Source of the DNA: Aedes albopictus
Taxonomy: Eukaryota; Arthropoda; Insecta; Diptera; Culicidae
Assembly: GCF_035046485.1 (NCBI RefSeq)
Contig: NC_085138.1
Span: forward strand, 22,020,440-22,084,439
Direction: 5' to 3'
DNA: 64,000 nt
Positions 1 to 10,772 of this stretch are shown in pieces (the stretch's first letter is position 1; each line of letters starts with the position of its first letter). Position numbers and translations under genes: made by a program. The notes beneath the pieces were generated by a model, which was not told the origin of the DNA, made no database searches, and saw nothing but the letters and a program-made list of their open reading frames with translations.

Positions 1-725
1 AGAACTTTATTACTACCTGCATAAGGCTGGGATTTTTTCTCGTAATAAAGGCTATCAAGAACAGATTCCCAACTCGAACAATTTCTCCTTTTGAGATCAT
101 TCACCCCAATTTCTAGTTTTGTGTGCTTGTACAATTTCTTCCTTTGCACCGTAGATAGGCCACAACGCTCCACAGTCCGATCGGCTTCACAAAATTCCTA
201 TTTTAGATGAACCGAAAAGTCGAATCACTTCGAAACGTTGCGTGGTGATGGTGTAGGTATTCCTGGCGAGGCAAACCACGAAGGCACTTCAAGAAGTTGC
301 GCCAGGCCTCTGGCTCCTCCAAACCGAAATGCTCCTGCTGAAGAGAGCGTGAAACGGACTTCACATTTTCTCTTTTGTTCACTTGATTGTTTCTATATAT
401 CTATTTTCCTCCCTTCCCGATGATGGTACATTGCACTTACTTTTCGAGCACTTGAGCTGCCCCCAGAGTTCTTCACTCCGACCGAATTCAACGAACGGGA
501 ATGACACAACAGAAAATGGGATGTTTTAGGATTTTTTTATGTTTGATTACAAGTGCCTCCACACTTAACGATTTACGATCGTTGGCCGGCGGAGCAATCC
601 GTCTCGACAAGAATAAATCTAGGAATAGGATTTTTACGGTATCACGATTCCCGAAAGAACGAAAAAAGGTGCCTAACTTCGCTTCGAAGGAGAAGTCTCC
701 ACGCTTGGATGGGGCTGTGTAGGTA
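1..725. other. Unassigned non-coding stretch
   Basis: I see no recognisable gene, RNA gene or bounded repeat. Short open frames on both strands have no family signature and overlap one another, as expected of non-coding DNA. Confidence 0.4.
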
Positions 726-933
726 GAGTAAGATGGGGTAAAGGGGTATAAATCACTAATAAAACACAAATAACGCCAACTAATTTTGAAAATGTTACAT
801 GAGAAGAGTTCTTGCTCATATAATAGCTGAGAAGCACGGGGTGTCCCAGTTGGGACATAAGTTACAGAGAAGATTAAGAAGAAGCTTCTGAAGGAACTCC
901 AGTTCCATTAGAACTTTATACCCCACCACACTC
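726..933. mobile_element. 208-bp MITE, TA target duplication
   Basis: Imperfect terminal inverted repeats: the left end reads GAGTAAGATGGGGTA and the right end, reverse-complemented, GAGTGTGGTGGGGTATAAAG. TA lies directly outside both ends (724-725 and 934-935). A GGGGTATAAA block is repeated just inside the left end. The size, TA duplication and lack of coding capacity fit a Tc1/mariner-mobilised MITE; the superfamily is inference. Confidence 0.6.
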
Positions 934-935
934 TA

Positions 936-1626
936 AATGTGCACCAACGCGGACCCAAGAAGGCACCCTTCCTATCTGTTGCTTGTTTTATTGACTGTTT
1001 ATAATGGTGCGCGCTTCCAAAATGACCAGGGTCACGTCTTGACGGCCAGCCGTTCGGTGCTGTTGTTAAGTAGATAGCCGCCGCTGCTGGCTCCTACACA
1101 TAAATTTTGAACGCTCCCCTTGTCCATCCGTTTCGCACCCACACCCAAACTGGAGCCTACCTAGTCAGTCGCGTCGGAAGATATCTATTGCCTTTGAGCG
1201 AGGTCGTTGCGTGGATCCCCATTATTGTCGCCCCCCAAAAATGCGGCGAGCCGGCTGTCAAAAACTGAAGAACCCTAGTTATGCGCTCGGTGGGACCCTC
1301 GACTTTGTAGTGAAGGCACCTCTGCTGATGCGACTCCTTCCCACCACCACCACCACCACCGCAAGTTCGTGACACAATCGCGGCGAATAAATCTCGACCT
1401 TTTAGGAGAAATCATAAACCAATTTTTATTGGATGGCCGAGGGACTTTATTGCGTATATAGCTGCGCTTCGCTACATTGTATGGAAAGTCAAGCGATTCT
1501 GAAAGGATGATTAATGCCGCCGAAAAGGACTGGATGGGCTGGTGGTGATAGCACTTCTGGGGGTACCGTTTCTGACCTGGTTGAGTGATTTCCATTTGTG
1601 AAATAGGAGTCTAACTATCGTCTATG
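936..1626. other. Unassigned stretch with one microsatellite
   Basis: No bounded element or coding signal is visible apart from a short CCA microsatellite. Open frames over that repeat give glycine or tryptophan runs and are not credible proteins. Confidence 0.4.
1341..1360. repeat. (CCA)n microsatellite
   Basis: About seven uninterrupted CCA/ACC units lie in otherwise mixed sequence. Confidence 0.9.
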
Positions 1627-1628
1627 TA

Positions 1629-2488
1629 GGGGGATTGAGGGCATAATGGACACCCGGGGCGAAATGGACACCCCTGTTTTTGCCGAAACCGTTGACTTTT
1701 ATGTTATACTTTTAATGCATAAGTGTAAAGCAACAAGTCGTGGTTCTATTTTTCAAAAGTACCATTTATGTTGCTCCAAAATAACCAAAATATCATTGAA
1801 ATTGAAATATTTTCTTCATATGGTGAAATTCTTATAATTTCGAAGCAGCAGCAAATAAGATATTATGAGTGTTGGAGTGTGTCCACCATAAAAACAAATG
1901 AATTGTTACCTTATCTATATGTACACGGAGTTTTAGCAATGGATGAAGTACCTATTTTATTTTTGATCAGAATTTACTTAAAATAACAATTTTAATGTTG
2001 CAGTCGATTCGGGGCGAAATGAACACCGGCAATTACAAATGGATGTTCGCGCATTGCATACTGTTAGGCGTTTTAGATAGTTTGGAAAAAATCAATCCGA
2101 TTATTTGAGCCTAAAGTTTACTTAATTAATTTTGGTGTTATGTAAACTCATCTAAGATGGAGTATTACATCTGTGGCATTGATCTCCGTTGGCAGATTAC
2201 TTAACTGATCGATGTAACCAAAAAATTAGCATAAAATATGCAGGGGTGTCCATTATGCCCCGATGGGTGTTCATTTCGCCCCGTGCCTTTCCAGCCAGCC
2301 CTATAAAACACACGATTTAAAATTCGTTATTTCTTCACAATAAATACATTGAACCTGCTGTAAATGATTGAAATACGGAGGAAACAAGTTAAAGTTGTAA
2401 GTCAACTGATAATATGTTAAGTTTTTCTGCGTTACACAGGTCTAACGTACTCATTTGCTTAGGGTGTCCATTATGCCCCTAATCCCCC
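1629..2488. mobile_element. 860-bp MITE with repeated terminal motif
   Basis: The ends form about 27-bp inverted repeats starting GGGGGATTGAGGGCATAATG on the left and GGGGGATTAGGGGCATAATG on the reversed right end. TA flanks both sides (1627-1628, 2489-2490). The motif GGCATAATGGACACCC or its complement, and the related GGGGCGAAATGGACACC, recur inside the element (about 1655, 2010, 2246 and 2265), giving it a partly palindromic interior. No transposase frame is present. A non-autonomous element moved by a TA-targeting (Tc1/mariner-like) transposase is the simplest reading. Confidence 0.8.
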
Positions 2489-2751
2489 TAAGCATCAACC
2501 AATAAACATCGATTTTATTCTTGCTCCTCGCCTAACGCACCATGGCAAATTTGGTAATAATTACTAATTTAGAAACAATCATGTATTATGTAAAAAATGT
2601 TTTAAAATAACTACAGTTTATTTAAAATAATACGATTGAAGAATTGTCCCTTGAATTATGTTCCCAGTCCAGTCAAGTCTATGTCGGGCATAACCTTAAT
2701 TCAAACCCGGGCACAACTTCTACGTGTCACTATGGAACAAATTAAAAAAAA

Positions 2752-3095
2752 AACTTGATTGGCCGTCCGCAGATGCTACTCCAGTATCGCCAGATCAGCT
2801 ACACTCACACAAAGAAACAAAGAGATAGTAGCTTGGGACTAACAAGTATGGGGCTGTTCATAAACCACGTAGACCAAATTTTGGTCATCTCAGACCCTCC
2901 CCCTCCCCCTCATAGACTTTCGTCCATACAAAAATTTTGAAATTTGTATGGAGCGTGGACTTTGGCCAGACTACCCTCCCCCCAAAAAGTCTACGTGGTT
3001 TAAAGAATGGTCCCTATCTTCAGTGTATGAGTGTTGATGGTCTTTTATTTTAGGCCATAATGGCGCCTGCTCAACCTCACGTCAATGTGGGGAAG
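2752..3095 (+). repeat. Unclassified dispersed repeat, copy 1
   Basis: This segment, without the MITE nested in it, matches the reverse complement of about 61854-62010. Shared landmarks are GATGCTACTCCAGTATCGCC, a block around CTACACTCACACAA, TCTTCAGTGT and GGCGCCTGC. Neither copy has terminal repeats or a coding frame I recognise. It could be part of an LTR or the untranslated end of a retroelement; the class is unknown. Confidence 0.55.
2850..3014. mobile_element. 165-bp MITE (GGGGCTGTTCATAAACC), copy 1
   Basis: The left end GGGGCTGTTCATAAACCACG pairs with the right end, which reversed reads GGGACCATTCTTTAAACCAC. TAT flanks both sides, consistent with a 3-bp duplication. The homologous repeat near 61950 lacks this insertion, which supports the boundaries. 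A second copy at 45702-46279 is itself interrupted by the 413-bp MITE. The 3-bp duplication would fit a PIF/Harbinger-type system, but the TAT and AAA duplications are not the usual TWA, so the superfamily is left open. Confidence 0.75.
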
Positions 3096-3225
3096 GGGAG
3101 GTAAGTGATGATTGCAATCCCTTTTTGTCAACAGGCCATTGAGTCCTCTGCACATACACAACAAGGTTATGCGGATGTCGGAGTGTTGGTGGGAAGTGCT
3201 TATTTATGGCACAAGGTTCATGGAC

Positions 3226-4335
3226 TTTAGGACAAAAGGTCGAAGGACAAATGGTCGAATGGACAAAAACATTAGTAGACCAAGTTACCAGCTGGTGTAT
3301 CACACATAAAAGAATAAATATTTCATGTTGTTGCACATTGAGAGAAACATTATGGTGCTGTTACAGTAGTTATATGTATTTCAGCTACTGACATTTCTAT
3401 AGGAAATGCTTCCTTTTTTTGTTTATAGGCTGTTCTTTCAAGTTGTGTTAATGTAGTATTAAATGGCAATTTGGTTCGATGTTTTGCTCAGGAATTTTTC
3501 CTTCTTAAATTTATAGGCTGCTCTTTTAAGTTTTGACTCTTTAGCTACTTATGATTCAATCAGAAAGTTTGCCTTCTTTAATTCAATAGCTGTTCTTCCT
3601 ATCTATACTGCAGCAACTACTACTACTTGTGATTAGTAATCATCCCCTTTTGGATTGATAGGTAGTTCCTACGAATTACACTGTATAAGGAAATTATTTC
3701 TTCGAATTTCGACTGTAGAAAATTATTTTGGGAGGTACGACGTTCAGTCTTTAGAGGAATAATACAAAAACGGATTCTTAAGCTTTCATAAAGCTTAAGA
3801 ATCCGTTTTAGAGTTATTCCTCCAAAGACTGAAGGCCATACCTCCCAACGAAAATAATTTCGTATTGTTTGCTCATACAATACCCAGAGATTTGATCTTC
3901 TCCAATTAAAAGATTGTTTAGCTTTATTGAATCGCTGTAATGATCGGAGTTTCAAATGACAATATTTCAGTCTATGATTCATCCTTCTTCTACCCGTAGG
4001 CTGTTCTTTCAAGGAGTACTGTTTTCCACATTTAACTTTCATGAATAACATTACTTTACATCATTCTTTTGGCTTTTACTTTCTATCATTCTAGGCATCT
4101 GTTTCAAATTGCAATGCGGTAATAAATAGCTGCATAAGCTAATAAGCTAATTTTCGTTTTTCTGTTAGATACTGATCACTTTTTCATGTCTTCCAAATTG
4201 TCTTTTGTCAATTATACCTTTTGTCCTATTTGACCTTGTGTCCATTCGACTTTTTGTCAATTCGACCTTTTGTCCATTCGACCTTTTGTCCTTTGACCTT
4301 TTGTCCTTCGACCTTATGTCTTTCGACCTTTTGTC
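3226..4335. mobile_element. Element with inverted GGACAAAAGGTCGAA arrays
   Basis: At 3226-3268 units close to GGACAAAAGGTCGAA are tandemly repeated. At 4200-4335 the same unit is repeated about eight times on the opposite strand, so the two arrays face each other about 1 kb apart. Outside them the inverted similarity continues through GGTTCATGGAC and GAACCTATGAC. Between them GGCTGTTCTTTCAAG-like blocks recur near 3430, 3520 and 4000. This resembles a TIR element whose ends carry iterated binding-site-like repeats. Exact ends and target duplication could not be fixed. Confidence 0.5.
3718..3860. repeat. Near-perfect hairpin, arms about 70 bp
   Basis: The strands mirror each other around 3788: TTCTTAAGCTTT and AAAGCTTAAGAA flank a 3-bp loop, and the complementarity continues through the ATTCCTC/GAGGAAT and CCTCCCAA/TTGGGAGG blocks. 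It lies inside the element bounded by the inverted arrays and may be a nested foldback. Confidence 0.7.
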
Positions 4336-4688
4336 ATAGGTTCGGTTCATGAATTGGTGTTTGGATGCCAGGCGTTAAGTGGATAGATTGTGTGAAAATT
4401 ATTTGTGAAGCGGCACAGTTCGTTTGGTTGCATAACTTGTAGCCGTTATTCGATAGACTGACACTGTGCTGTGAAAGTAAGAAGAAAGGTAAACGCAGAG
4501 CCGGATTTACAAATGTGGGTGCCCGGGGCCACAGTGTTGTGGGGGCCCTTTTTCCTAACGATATATATTTGCTTATATATGGAAAAAATCGTGAAAAAAT
4601 CAAACAATTGTCGTTGTGGAAGATTTTGAATCATATTACAAAAAATTGCTACCCATTCATTAATAATCACAATGCAACATTTTTTTGT

Positions 4689-5877
4689 CTCAAGAGCAAA
4701 CTTAAGTGTCTCTGATAGATTTTGGGCCGCTGAATCCGAATCCGGGATCAGATTTGCTCCAACACGTTACAAATTTGAGCTATACCTCAATTTATAGGAC
4801 AAAATATGCAATTTAGGGCTTTCTTAACTGCAATCCATTAAGCATGGAAATATATTTTTTAAGCATGCAAAAGATAAATTGGTCAATTAACATCTAAATT
4901 AATGACTCATGCAAAATATTTCGTTTTACCAAATCAAATTTGATAGATTTAAGCATTTTAAGTCAGTATGTAAACTTGCATGCAACACGCAGAAAAATAA
5001 ATTGTAAACACAATTAAATTCTAATTCAAATCAACCGATTTTTCAGTTTACTATAGCGACAAACTGATTTCTAGTTTAAACTGAACTGTTCTATTGTTTG
5101 ATAATACAAATATATTCATTTGTTGAAATTTTTGACAGTTTGTTAAAAACAAACAGAGATATGGTATTTTCAACATGAAATAATGGATTGATTCAAACGA
5201 CTGCTCTTTTGCCACTAATAACCCGGAATGTGATTGTGTTGGTGACGGCAGCAACTGCGGCAGCTCGGAAATCTATTTTTAGATCGTCGATAAGCGGATG
5301 GGGAAGAGAACGACTAAAAAAAAGATAAAAAAAAAGGCGAAACCGATCAACTTTTTGTGGATACTGTCGTGAGTACCTGCACGTTATCCATCACTGCCAA
5401 AGCTGCACTTGGAAGTTTATAGATGTGTGAGTGCTTTCGGACCTTCTTAATGTTTTTTATTTTGTTGAAACAAATGAAATTTTTGACATTATATGAAATG
5501 ATGGTAATCGGTTGGTTTTATCAATAAACTCTAAATGAAAACAATTTAATATAATTTTGGAAAATGTAAATTCTCAGTTTGAAAATCAACCATGCGTTTT
5601 ATTGTTTTAAACAAGCGCCATTTTTCTGCGTGTATAGCGAAAAACTCTGCGTGAGTCGTTAATTCAGATGTTTATGTTTATATTTAATTTATGCATTGAT
5701 TGGTTAAAAAATATATTTCCATGCTTAATAGCTTGCAGTTAAAAAAGCCCAAAATCGCATATGTTGCCCTATGAATTAAGGTATAGCTCAAAATTGTGAC
5801 ATGCTGGAGCAAATCTGAGCCCGGATTCGGATTCAGCGGCCCAAAATCTGTCAGAGACACATAAGTTTGCTTATGAG
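4689..5877. mobile_element. Long-TIR element nested in the hAT element
   Basis: The two ends are inverted copies of each other over about 180 bp. The left begins CTCAAGAGCAAACTTAAGTG and the reversed right begins CTCATAAGCAAACTTATGTG. Both continue through TTTTGGGCCGCTGAATCCGA and AAGCATGGAAATATATTTTT. No coding frame is present and no clean target duplication could be read, so superfamily is unassigned. Confidence 0.65.
4986..5632. mobile_element. Inner TIR element (CACGCAGAAAAAT ends)
   Basis: A 13-bp inverted repeat CACGCAGAAAAAT bounds the central part of the surrounding long-TIR element, followed by diverged AT-rich inverted similarity. It could be a third nested level or simply the core of the surrounding element. 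No duplication was identified. Confidence 0.45.
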
Positions 5878-6748
5878 AAAGACAGAGTTATTTGAAGAAA
5901 AATTTATACCAGAGATCTTCGAGAAATTCGAGTTAATTTGCAATGCAACCGCTGAGGTAGTTTTTGCGCAAGCTGTAAAAAGAATTTCTAGCGCAATCCT
6001 TAGAAGTTTTCAGCGACCTCCCAACAGAATTTTTGACAAAATTCTGTAATCAACTTCTGGAAGAGGAAGAGCTACTGTAGAGCTATTAAAAAGGAACTTC
6101 TGATATATTCTGAAATAGTTATAATATGGTAACTATTTGTGAAATTTTAATGATAATCTGTGGTGACTTCATTTTTTTTAGGAAATTTTTAGAAAATTTT
6201 TGGTGGAGATCTAAGACGATTTTTAAGCCGAATGAAATATTTTCATGATCTATTAACATTTTTCCTCAAATTTCGTCTGCAATTTCCTATGATTTTTGCC
6301 ATAAGTTCACCAAAATTACATCCCTAATTCAGAAATCAAATCTCATAAATAAGATCTGAAGAAATATAGACCGAAACTTTTCGAAATAATCCTTTTATGA
6401 AGATTATTTCGAAGAGTTTCGGTCTGTATTTCTTAAGCTTGCTAGAGTTTTTCTAGTACAGAAATAATTACGAATATTCAGCAGGAACTTTTCGGCTCTC
6501 CATTCTACACAGTTTTGGATATTTTTCAGAACTCAGACGAAGATTTTTACCAGGACTGTTGTTAAAACATTTTGTGCAATTGTAGAAGACTGATTTATTT
6601 ATTCAAATGAAATATTGTTATCAAGTTTTAGAGAAAGTTTGTGTAAGCCACAGGACAGATAGGTATAATATTTTCAATTAGGATGAAACAATTTTTTTTC
6701 TGCTTTTGCCACTGTGCTCATTGATTCGTCAAGGGGGCGGATGACAAA

Positions 6749-7050
6749 TCTATATATATAAAAATGAGTTTGAAGTTCCTTTGAGGCAACAAAAGTCAAG
6801 AACGGGTGGACCGATCAGCATGACTCTTGGACGGTTCGGTTCGTATTCGCGGTGGCTGTGTTTATATGTACAAAAAGTTACGAAAATCAACTCAAAAAGA
6901 TGGCAAATTGATAAAGTACTGATTTTTATAAGCTGGGAAGAAAATCAACATAATCGAAATCAAACCAATCTAGAGTGCGGTGCTTAAATGAGCTTAAAAG
7001 CTTTCAGACCACCACAAGATTGGCAAGACAGAGTTTGCCGGGACAGCTAG
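6749..7050 (+). mobile_element. Short non-autonomous Helitron
   Basis: The segment begins TCTATATATATAAAAATGAG and ends GCCGGGACAGCTAG followed by T, with A at the 5' flank. A TC start, CTAG end and insertion between A and T without target duplication are Helitron hallmarks. At 302 bp it has no Rep/helicase frame. The reading comes from termini only; the expected 3' subterminal hairpin is not obvious. Confidence 0.7.
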
Positions 7051-7440
7051 TAATTAATGTATTTGATGAGAATTAAGGATTATCTTTAAACTTATCGGAT
7101 TTGTTAAAAAAAATCACGACGAATTTTATCTAAAAATTTAAAAATTTCTTGAATAATTTATTTTAAATGTTGAATTCCGACCAAAATTTTCCGAAGAGGA
7201 ATGTAACATAAAAGAAACACTTTTTTTATCAGCCTTAAAACCACAACATGTCATATACATCCTTCCAAAATTTTATTGTTTCACATTTTCAAGAAGTAAG
7301 ATTTTGTGGGGGCCGTTAAAATGTGGGGGCCCGGGGTCATAGCTCCCCTGTCCCTCCGTAAATCAGGCCATGGGTAAACGGCTTTTTTATATCCGTTTTT
7401 AGTTCCAGGGATGGCTACGAACATACGAATAGACATGTGA

Positions 7441-7564
7441 TGTATACGTGAGATAAAGTAGAGAGAAAGATACAAAATAGGAGGAAAAGGACGAGCCAGG
7501 GATGGAACTCAGGACCTTCTGTATAAGAATCAGCATCGGTAGCCACTAGACCACTAAGCTCGCC
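7441..7564 (-). mobile_element. tRNA-derived SINE, family A, copy 1
   Basis: Read on the minus strand, a tRNA-like head contains an A-box region (TAGTGGTCTAGTGGCTACC) and a B-box-like GAGTTCCATCC. The tail TCCTCCTATTTTGTATCTTT follows. The same head and tail occur on the plus strand at 50315. The decayed B box makes this an old copy. It resembles the Aedes Feilai type of tRNA-related SINE, but I did not verify the name. Confidence 0.75.
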
Positions 7565-7760
7565 TTTCTACGTGGTGCTATGGTACATAGGATGGTCAAA
7601 AATTATGATTTGATCGTAGGTATTTATTCAAAAAGTCGGTCAAATTCTTCGCAATCTAAATCTAATAATATGTTCAATGTTTGATTGAGAAGAAACTTTT
7701 AAATTGAAATTGATGTTGCTTTATAATAACGACCAATATATTTCAGATTTGGTGAAGATA

Positions 7761-8036
7761 ACTGAGAGGGTTAGAATCAAAGGGGTGTAAGTGACAAAAA
7801 ATCACTCTCAATTAAACGGGGTTTGAACTTTTTCATCAATTTTTCATCCCATAGAAAATGTATTGAGTTTCAAAACCGACCCAATTTTCTATGATTAATT
7901 GTAATTTTTCTAATCATCGTAAAAAAATCTTAAAAAGGTTCCTGAAAGCTTGAAACCAGAAGAATTGTTTGCTACGCTTAGTTCAAAATCGACAAAATGA
8001 TCTCTTACACCCCTTTGATTCTGGGCCCCTCAACTG
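7761..8036. mobile_element. 276-bp MITE, TA target duplication
   Basis: The left end ACTGAGAGGGTTAGAATCAA pairs with the reversed right end CAGTTGAGGGGCCCAGAATC, and both continue into AAAGGGGTGTAAG. TA lies outside both ends (7759-7760, 8037-8038). It is non-coding and structurally like the other TA-flanked G-run MITEs in this window. Confidence 0.7.
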
Positions 8037-8499
8037 TAAACAAACAATTTTACCGACAGGAAAAAACGATTGATTTGATAAATTTAACAACTTTCGACGC
8101 ATTCTGTAGCAGTGAAATCCAACCTTGAAGTGCCACAGAGCTTTTTTGCATTCGAATTTTAGCCAATTTTATGGTCTAAATATTTTTGCTTCCATCTTAT
8201 AAGTCGTAGACAAAGGTACGTTGGAATATATGTAATTATTGGATATTTTCCTTCGGATATGACGAGAAATAACGCATACGATGAAGTTAATTTGTTACCT
8301 ACATGGAGCGTTTCAGGAAATTAAAAAAAGGTATGTTTTTTAAACAAATTAAACCCAACGGTAGTTGCCACAAAAAGTCCTTGGTGAAATGCAGCACATT
8401 ATGTAAGAATCTCGATTTTGTATGCAATTGTTACATACGATGTTTTATAAAGTTAGGCTTGAGTTAAAAACTTTCACACAAAAATTAAATAAAACAAAA

Positions 8500-8715
8500 T
8501 TTGGCTGCATCATAAAGGACACTACACCGTCTTCAACCAGAGGTTGCACTGAATGAACGAACGCTAACATGTGACAACGGACAACACACGAAAGTAGTGG
8601 TCCATTTGAGAATGTTTCGTTTGATGAAAAATTTCCACCGACTGGAGCGGGAACCGAACCCACACTCCAAGGCTTACGAAACGGTCAGACGACAGACGCT
8701 GCTAATCTTAAACCC
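8500..8715 (-). mobile_element. tRNA-derived SINE, family B
   Basis: On the minus strand a tRNA-like head (about 8640-8715) ends in the B box GGGTTCGGTTCCCGC. A unique body containing GTTCGTTCATTCAGTGCAAC and an AT-rich end near 8500 follow. The 5' boundary is approximate and no flanking duplication was found. Confidence 0.65.
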
Positions 8716-9790
8716 ATGTAAAGGAGTTCTTTAAAGAATCCCTGAAGGCAATTCCAAAATAAATCTTTGAAGGAAGAAAGTTTATGAAGATAGTTCTGCC
8801 GGACTCTTTAAAGAAAATTTTTGCAGCAATTCTAGAAGAAATACTTGGATAAACTCCTAATGAAAACCATAGAAGAAATCATTGGAGGAGCACTGGAGGA
8901 ATGATTTAAAGAAATTCTGAAGTATTTCAGGAGGAATTCTTCAAATAATCTTTGGAGGAAAATTTTTGGAGAAATTCTTGGAGCAATCGTAGGAAAAATT
9001 TCATAACACATCTTTCAAGAAATCTTCGAAGAAGTCCTTCAAGGAATTTCTGAAAGATTTTTGAAAAAAATCTTCCTTGGAGAAATTCTTTAGAGAAGCC
9101 GTGAAGTAGTTTCTGAACGAAATATTGAAGAAAATGTCGCTGCAAACCTACTGAAAGAATGTTTATGAAATACTTAGAAGAATTTCTTTTCAAAGAACCC
9201 ACGTCAATTTTCCTAAGGGATTTTTGGAGAAATTCCCGAACGAGTTCAGTATTGTCTGAAGAAATAGTTTGAAGAGTTTCGGCAAGCTTCTTGGAAGAGT
9301 TCTTAAACGAGTACTCGGAGAAGTTTCTGAAGTATTCCGTACGAAATAAATCCTTGAAAACACTGGTGGAATTTCTAAAATTATGCTTAAGTGAATTCCA
9401 GGAACAATACGTAAGAAAAAATCAGGACTCTCTCAAGTTGTTGATGAAAGTTTCCTGAGGGAAATTTCAGAATGAATCATCGGAGAAATGATTGAAGATT
9501 TTCGGAAGGAACTCTTGAAGGAATCTCTGGAGAATTTTTTGTAGGAAACTTTAGAGAAATTCATGAATGGTTTTATGGAGGATTTCTTAAAGGTATCCTT
9601 GGTAGTTTTTTTTAAGAAATCTTAGGTGGAATGTCCATAAAATCGTTGGAGGAGCTCCTGCTCGAATAATTGGAGGAATTCCTGTGGAAAACCTTTATGA
9701 AATTTGTAAGAGAATCCTTGGAGAAATTTTTGAATGAGTACTCGCAGAAGTACTCAAAGATCCATGGAGAAATACTTGAATAATTCTGGA
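8716..9790 (-). repeat. Degenerate 12-bp array, GGAGGAATTC orientation
   Basis: Imperfect copies of a roughly 12-bp unit (GAAGAATTCCTG, GGAGAAATTCTT, GGAGGAATTCCT) run through the segment. They are the reverse complement of the motif that dominates 21171-25225. The period is a multiple of three, so spurious frames rich in E, F and L or K appear. No gene is present. Confidence 0.75.
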
Positions 9791-9986
9791 ATTAATAATC
9801 TGAGGGACCAATTTGCTGAGGATTTGTGTCGGGCACATTACCTGAAAAATTGTCGTATAATTCAGTTTGGCAGGCAAAGATTTTAGACCGACTTTGATTT
9901 CAATAAGTTTCAATGAACCTACCATGACGAGAAGAACAAAACTGTCGAAAACACTTATTGACTTATTTTTCATTTATTTAGAATTA

Positions 9987-10770
9987 CCGTAAAACGGGGT
10001 ATCATTGATCAGCGGGGTAACATTGATCGGCTTGACCGACCTCATGAAATGTTCAAACAAGCATTTTACATTGAATCAGTTTCTGCTCTCGAATGGTAAT
10101 TCGCAATCTACTCTCATTTAGCTATTGAATGACGTGCAATTCATGAAAATTGAATTTCATAAACATTTAAATAAATCGATTTTTTTCATAACTGTGTTTT
10201 GTACCGCAATGAGATACATTGTCAAACATTCATGCATGGCATGAATACTAGATACAATATGAGCTTCGAAATCACTGTATTACTTCAATATGATATCCTA
10301 GAGTTGGATTTAATGATCGAAACATTTATGAAAATGCTCTTTTTCAGCAAAATATACGATTTATTAAAAGTAGGCTATCAAATCTTTCAGCCATTGCCTA
10401 CTTTTAGGCGTTATTCGAGGTTTGGAGGATTTTAATCTTAAAATAACTAAAAAAGTACATATCTTGTAAGAATTTGGACAACATATTCGAAATCAGCGAC
10501 CCCGAATTTAGTAAGTAAGGGTATTTTCAACACAAGCGAACGTTAATCACTGTCATGATCAATGTTACCCCAAATCAACAAAATCAAAAATTAGATTAAA
10601 AAATCTATTTAAACATGTTTAAAAGTTTTACAATACTTTTTTGAGTAGCCTAACACATAATCAGAGGGCCAGTACTTGTTTTAAAAACATAAAACATGTC
10701 ACATTTGCTTTAACAAGAGAATTATTCAAGAAAGATCGAAAATTCTGATCAATGTTACCCCGGATTACGG
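9987..10770. mobile_element. 784-bp MITE (CCGTAAAACGGGGTA)
   Basis: The left end CCGTAAAACGGGGTATCATT pairs with the reversed right end CCGTAATCCGGGGTAACATT, both continuing GATCAG. TA flanks each side (9985-9986, 10771-10772). The core GGGGTAACATTGATC recurs just inside the left end and again near 10557. No transposase frame is present; a Tc1/mariner-like origin is inferred from the TA duplication. Confidence 0.8.
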
Positions 10771-10772
10771 TA

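Larger units (their letters stand above)
4496..7372. mobile_element. Non-autonomous hAT element, 8-bp duplication
   Basis: The left end reads CAGAGCCGGATTTAC and the right end, reversed, CATGGCCTGATTTAC, a diverged copy of the same terminus. The sequence GGTAAACG lies immediately outside both ends (4488-4495 and 7373-7380), a perfect 8-bp duplication as made by hAT transposases. Subterminal GTGGGGGCCC blocks occur at both ends. No transposase frame survives in 2.9 kb, so the element must have depended on a helper. It contains two nested inverted-repeat units and a short Helitron. Superfamily placement rests on duplication length and the CAGAGCCGGATTTA-type terminus. Confidence 0.8.

Noticed and set aside
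3623..4051. 142-residue minus-strand frame
   Set aside because: It runs through a DNA hairpin and internal repeats and shows no domain; composition does not look protein-coding.
4200..4335. CRISPR-like regular repeats
   Set aside because: Units are contiguous short tandem repeats without spacers, in a eukaryotic sequence.
8927..9202. 91-residue minus-strand frame rich in FLQEFL
   Set aside because: Same 12-bp array artefact in the opposite orientation.
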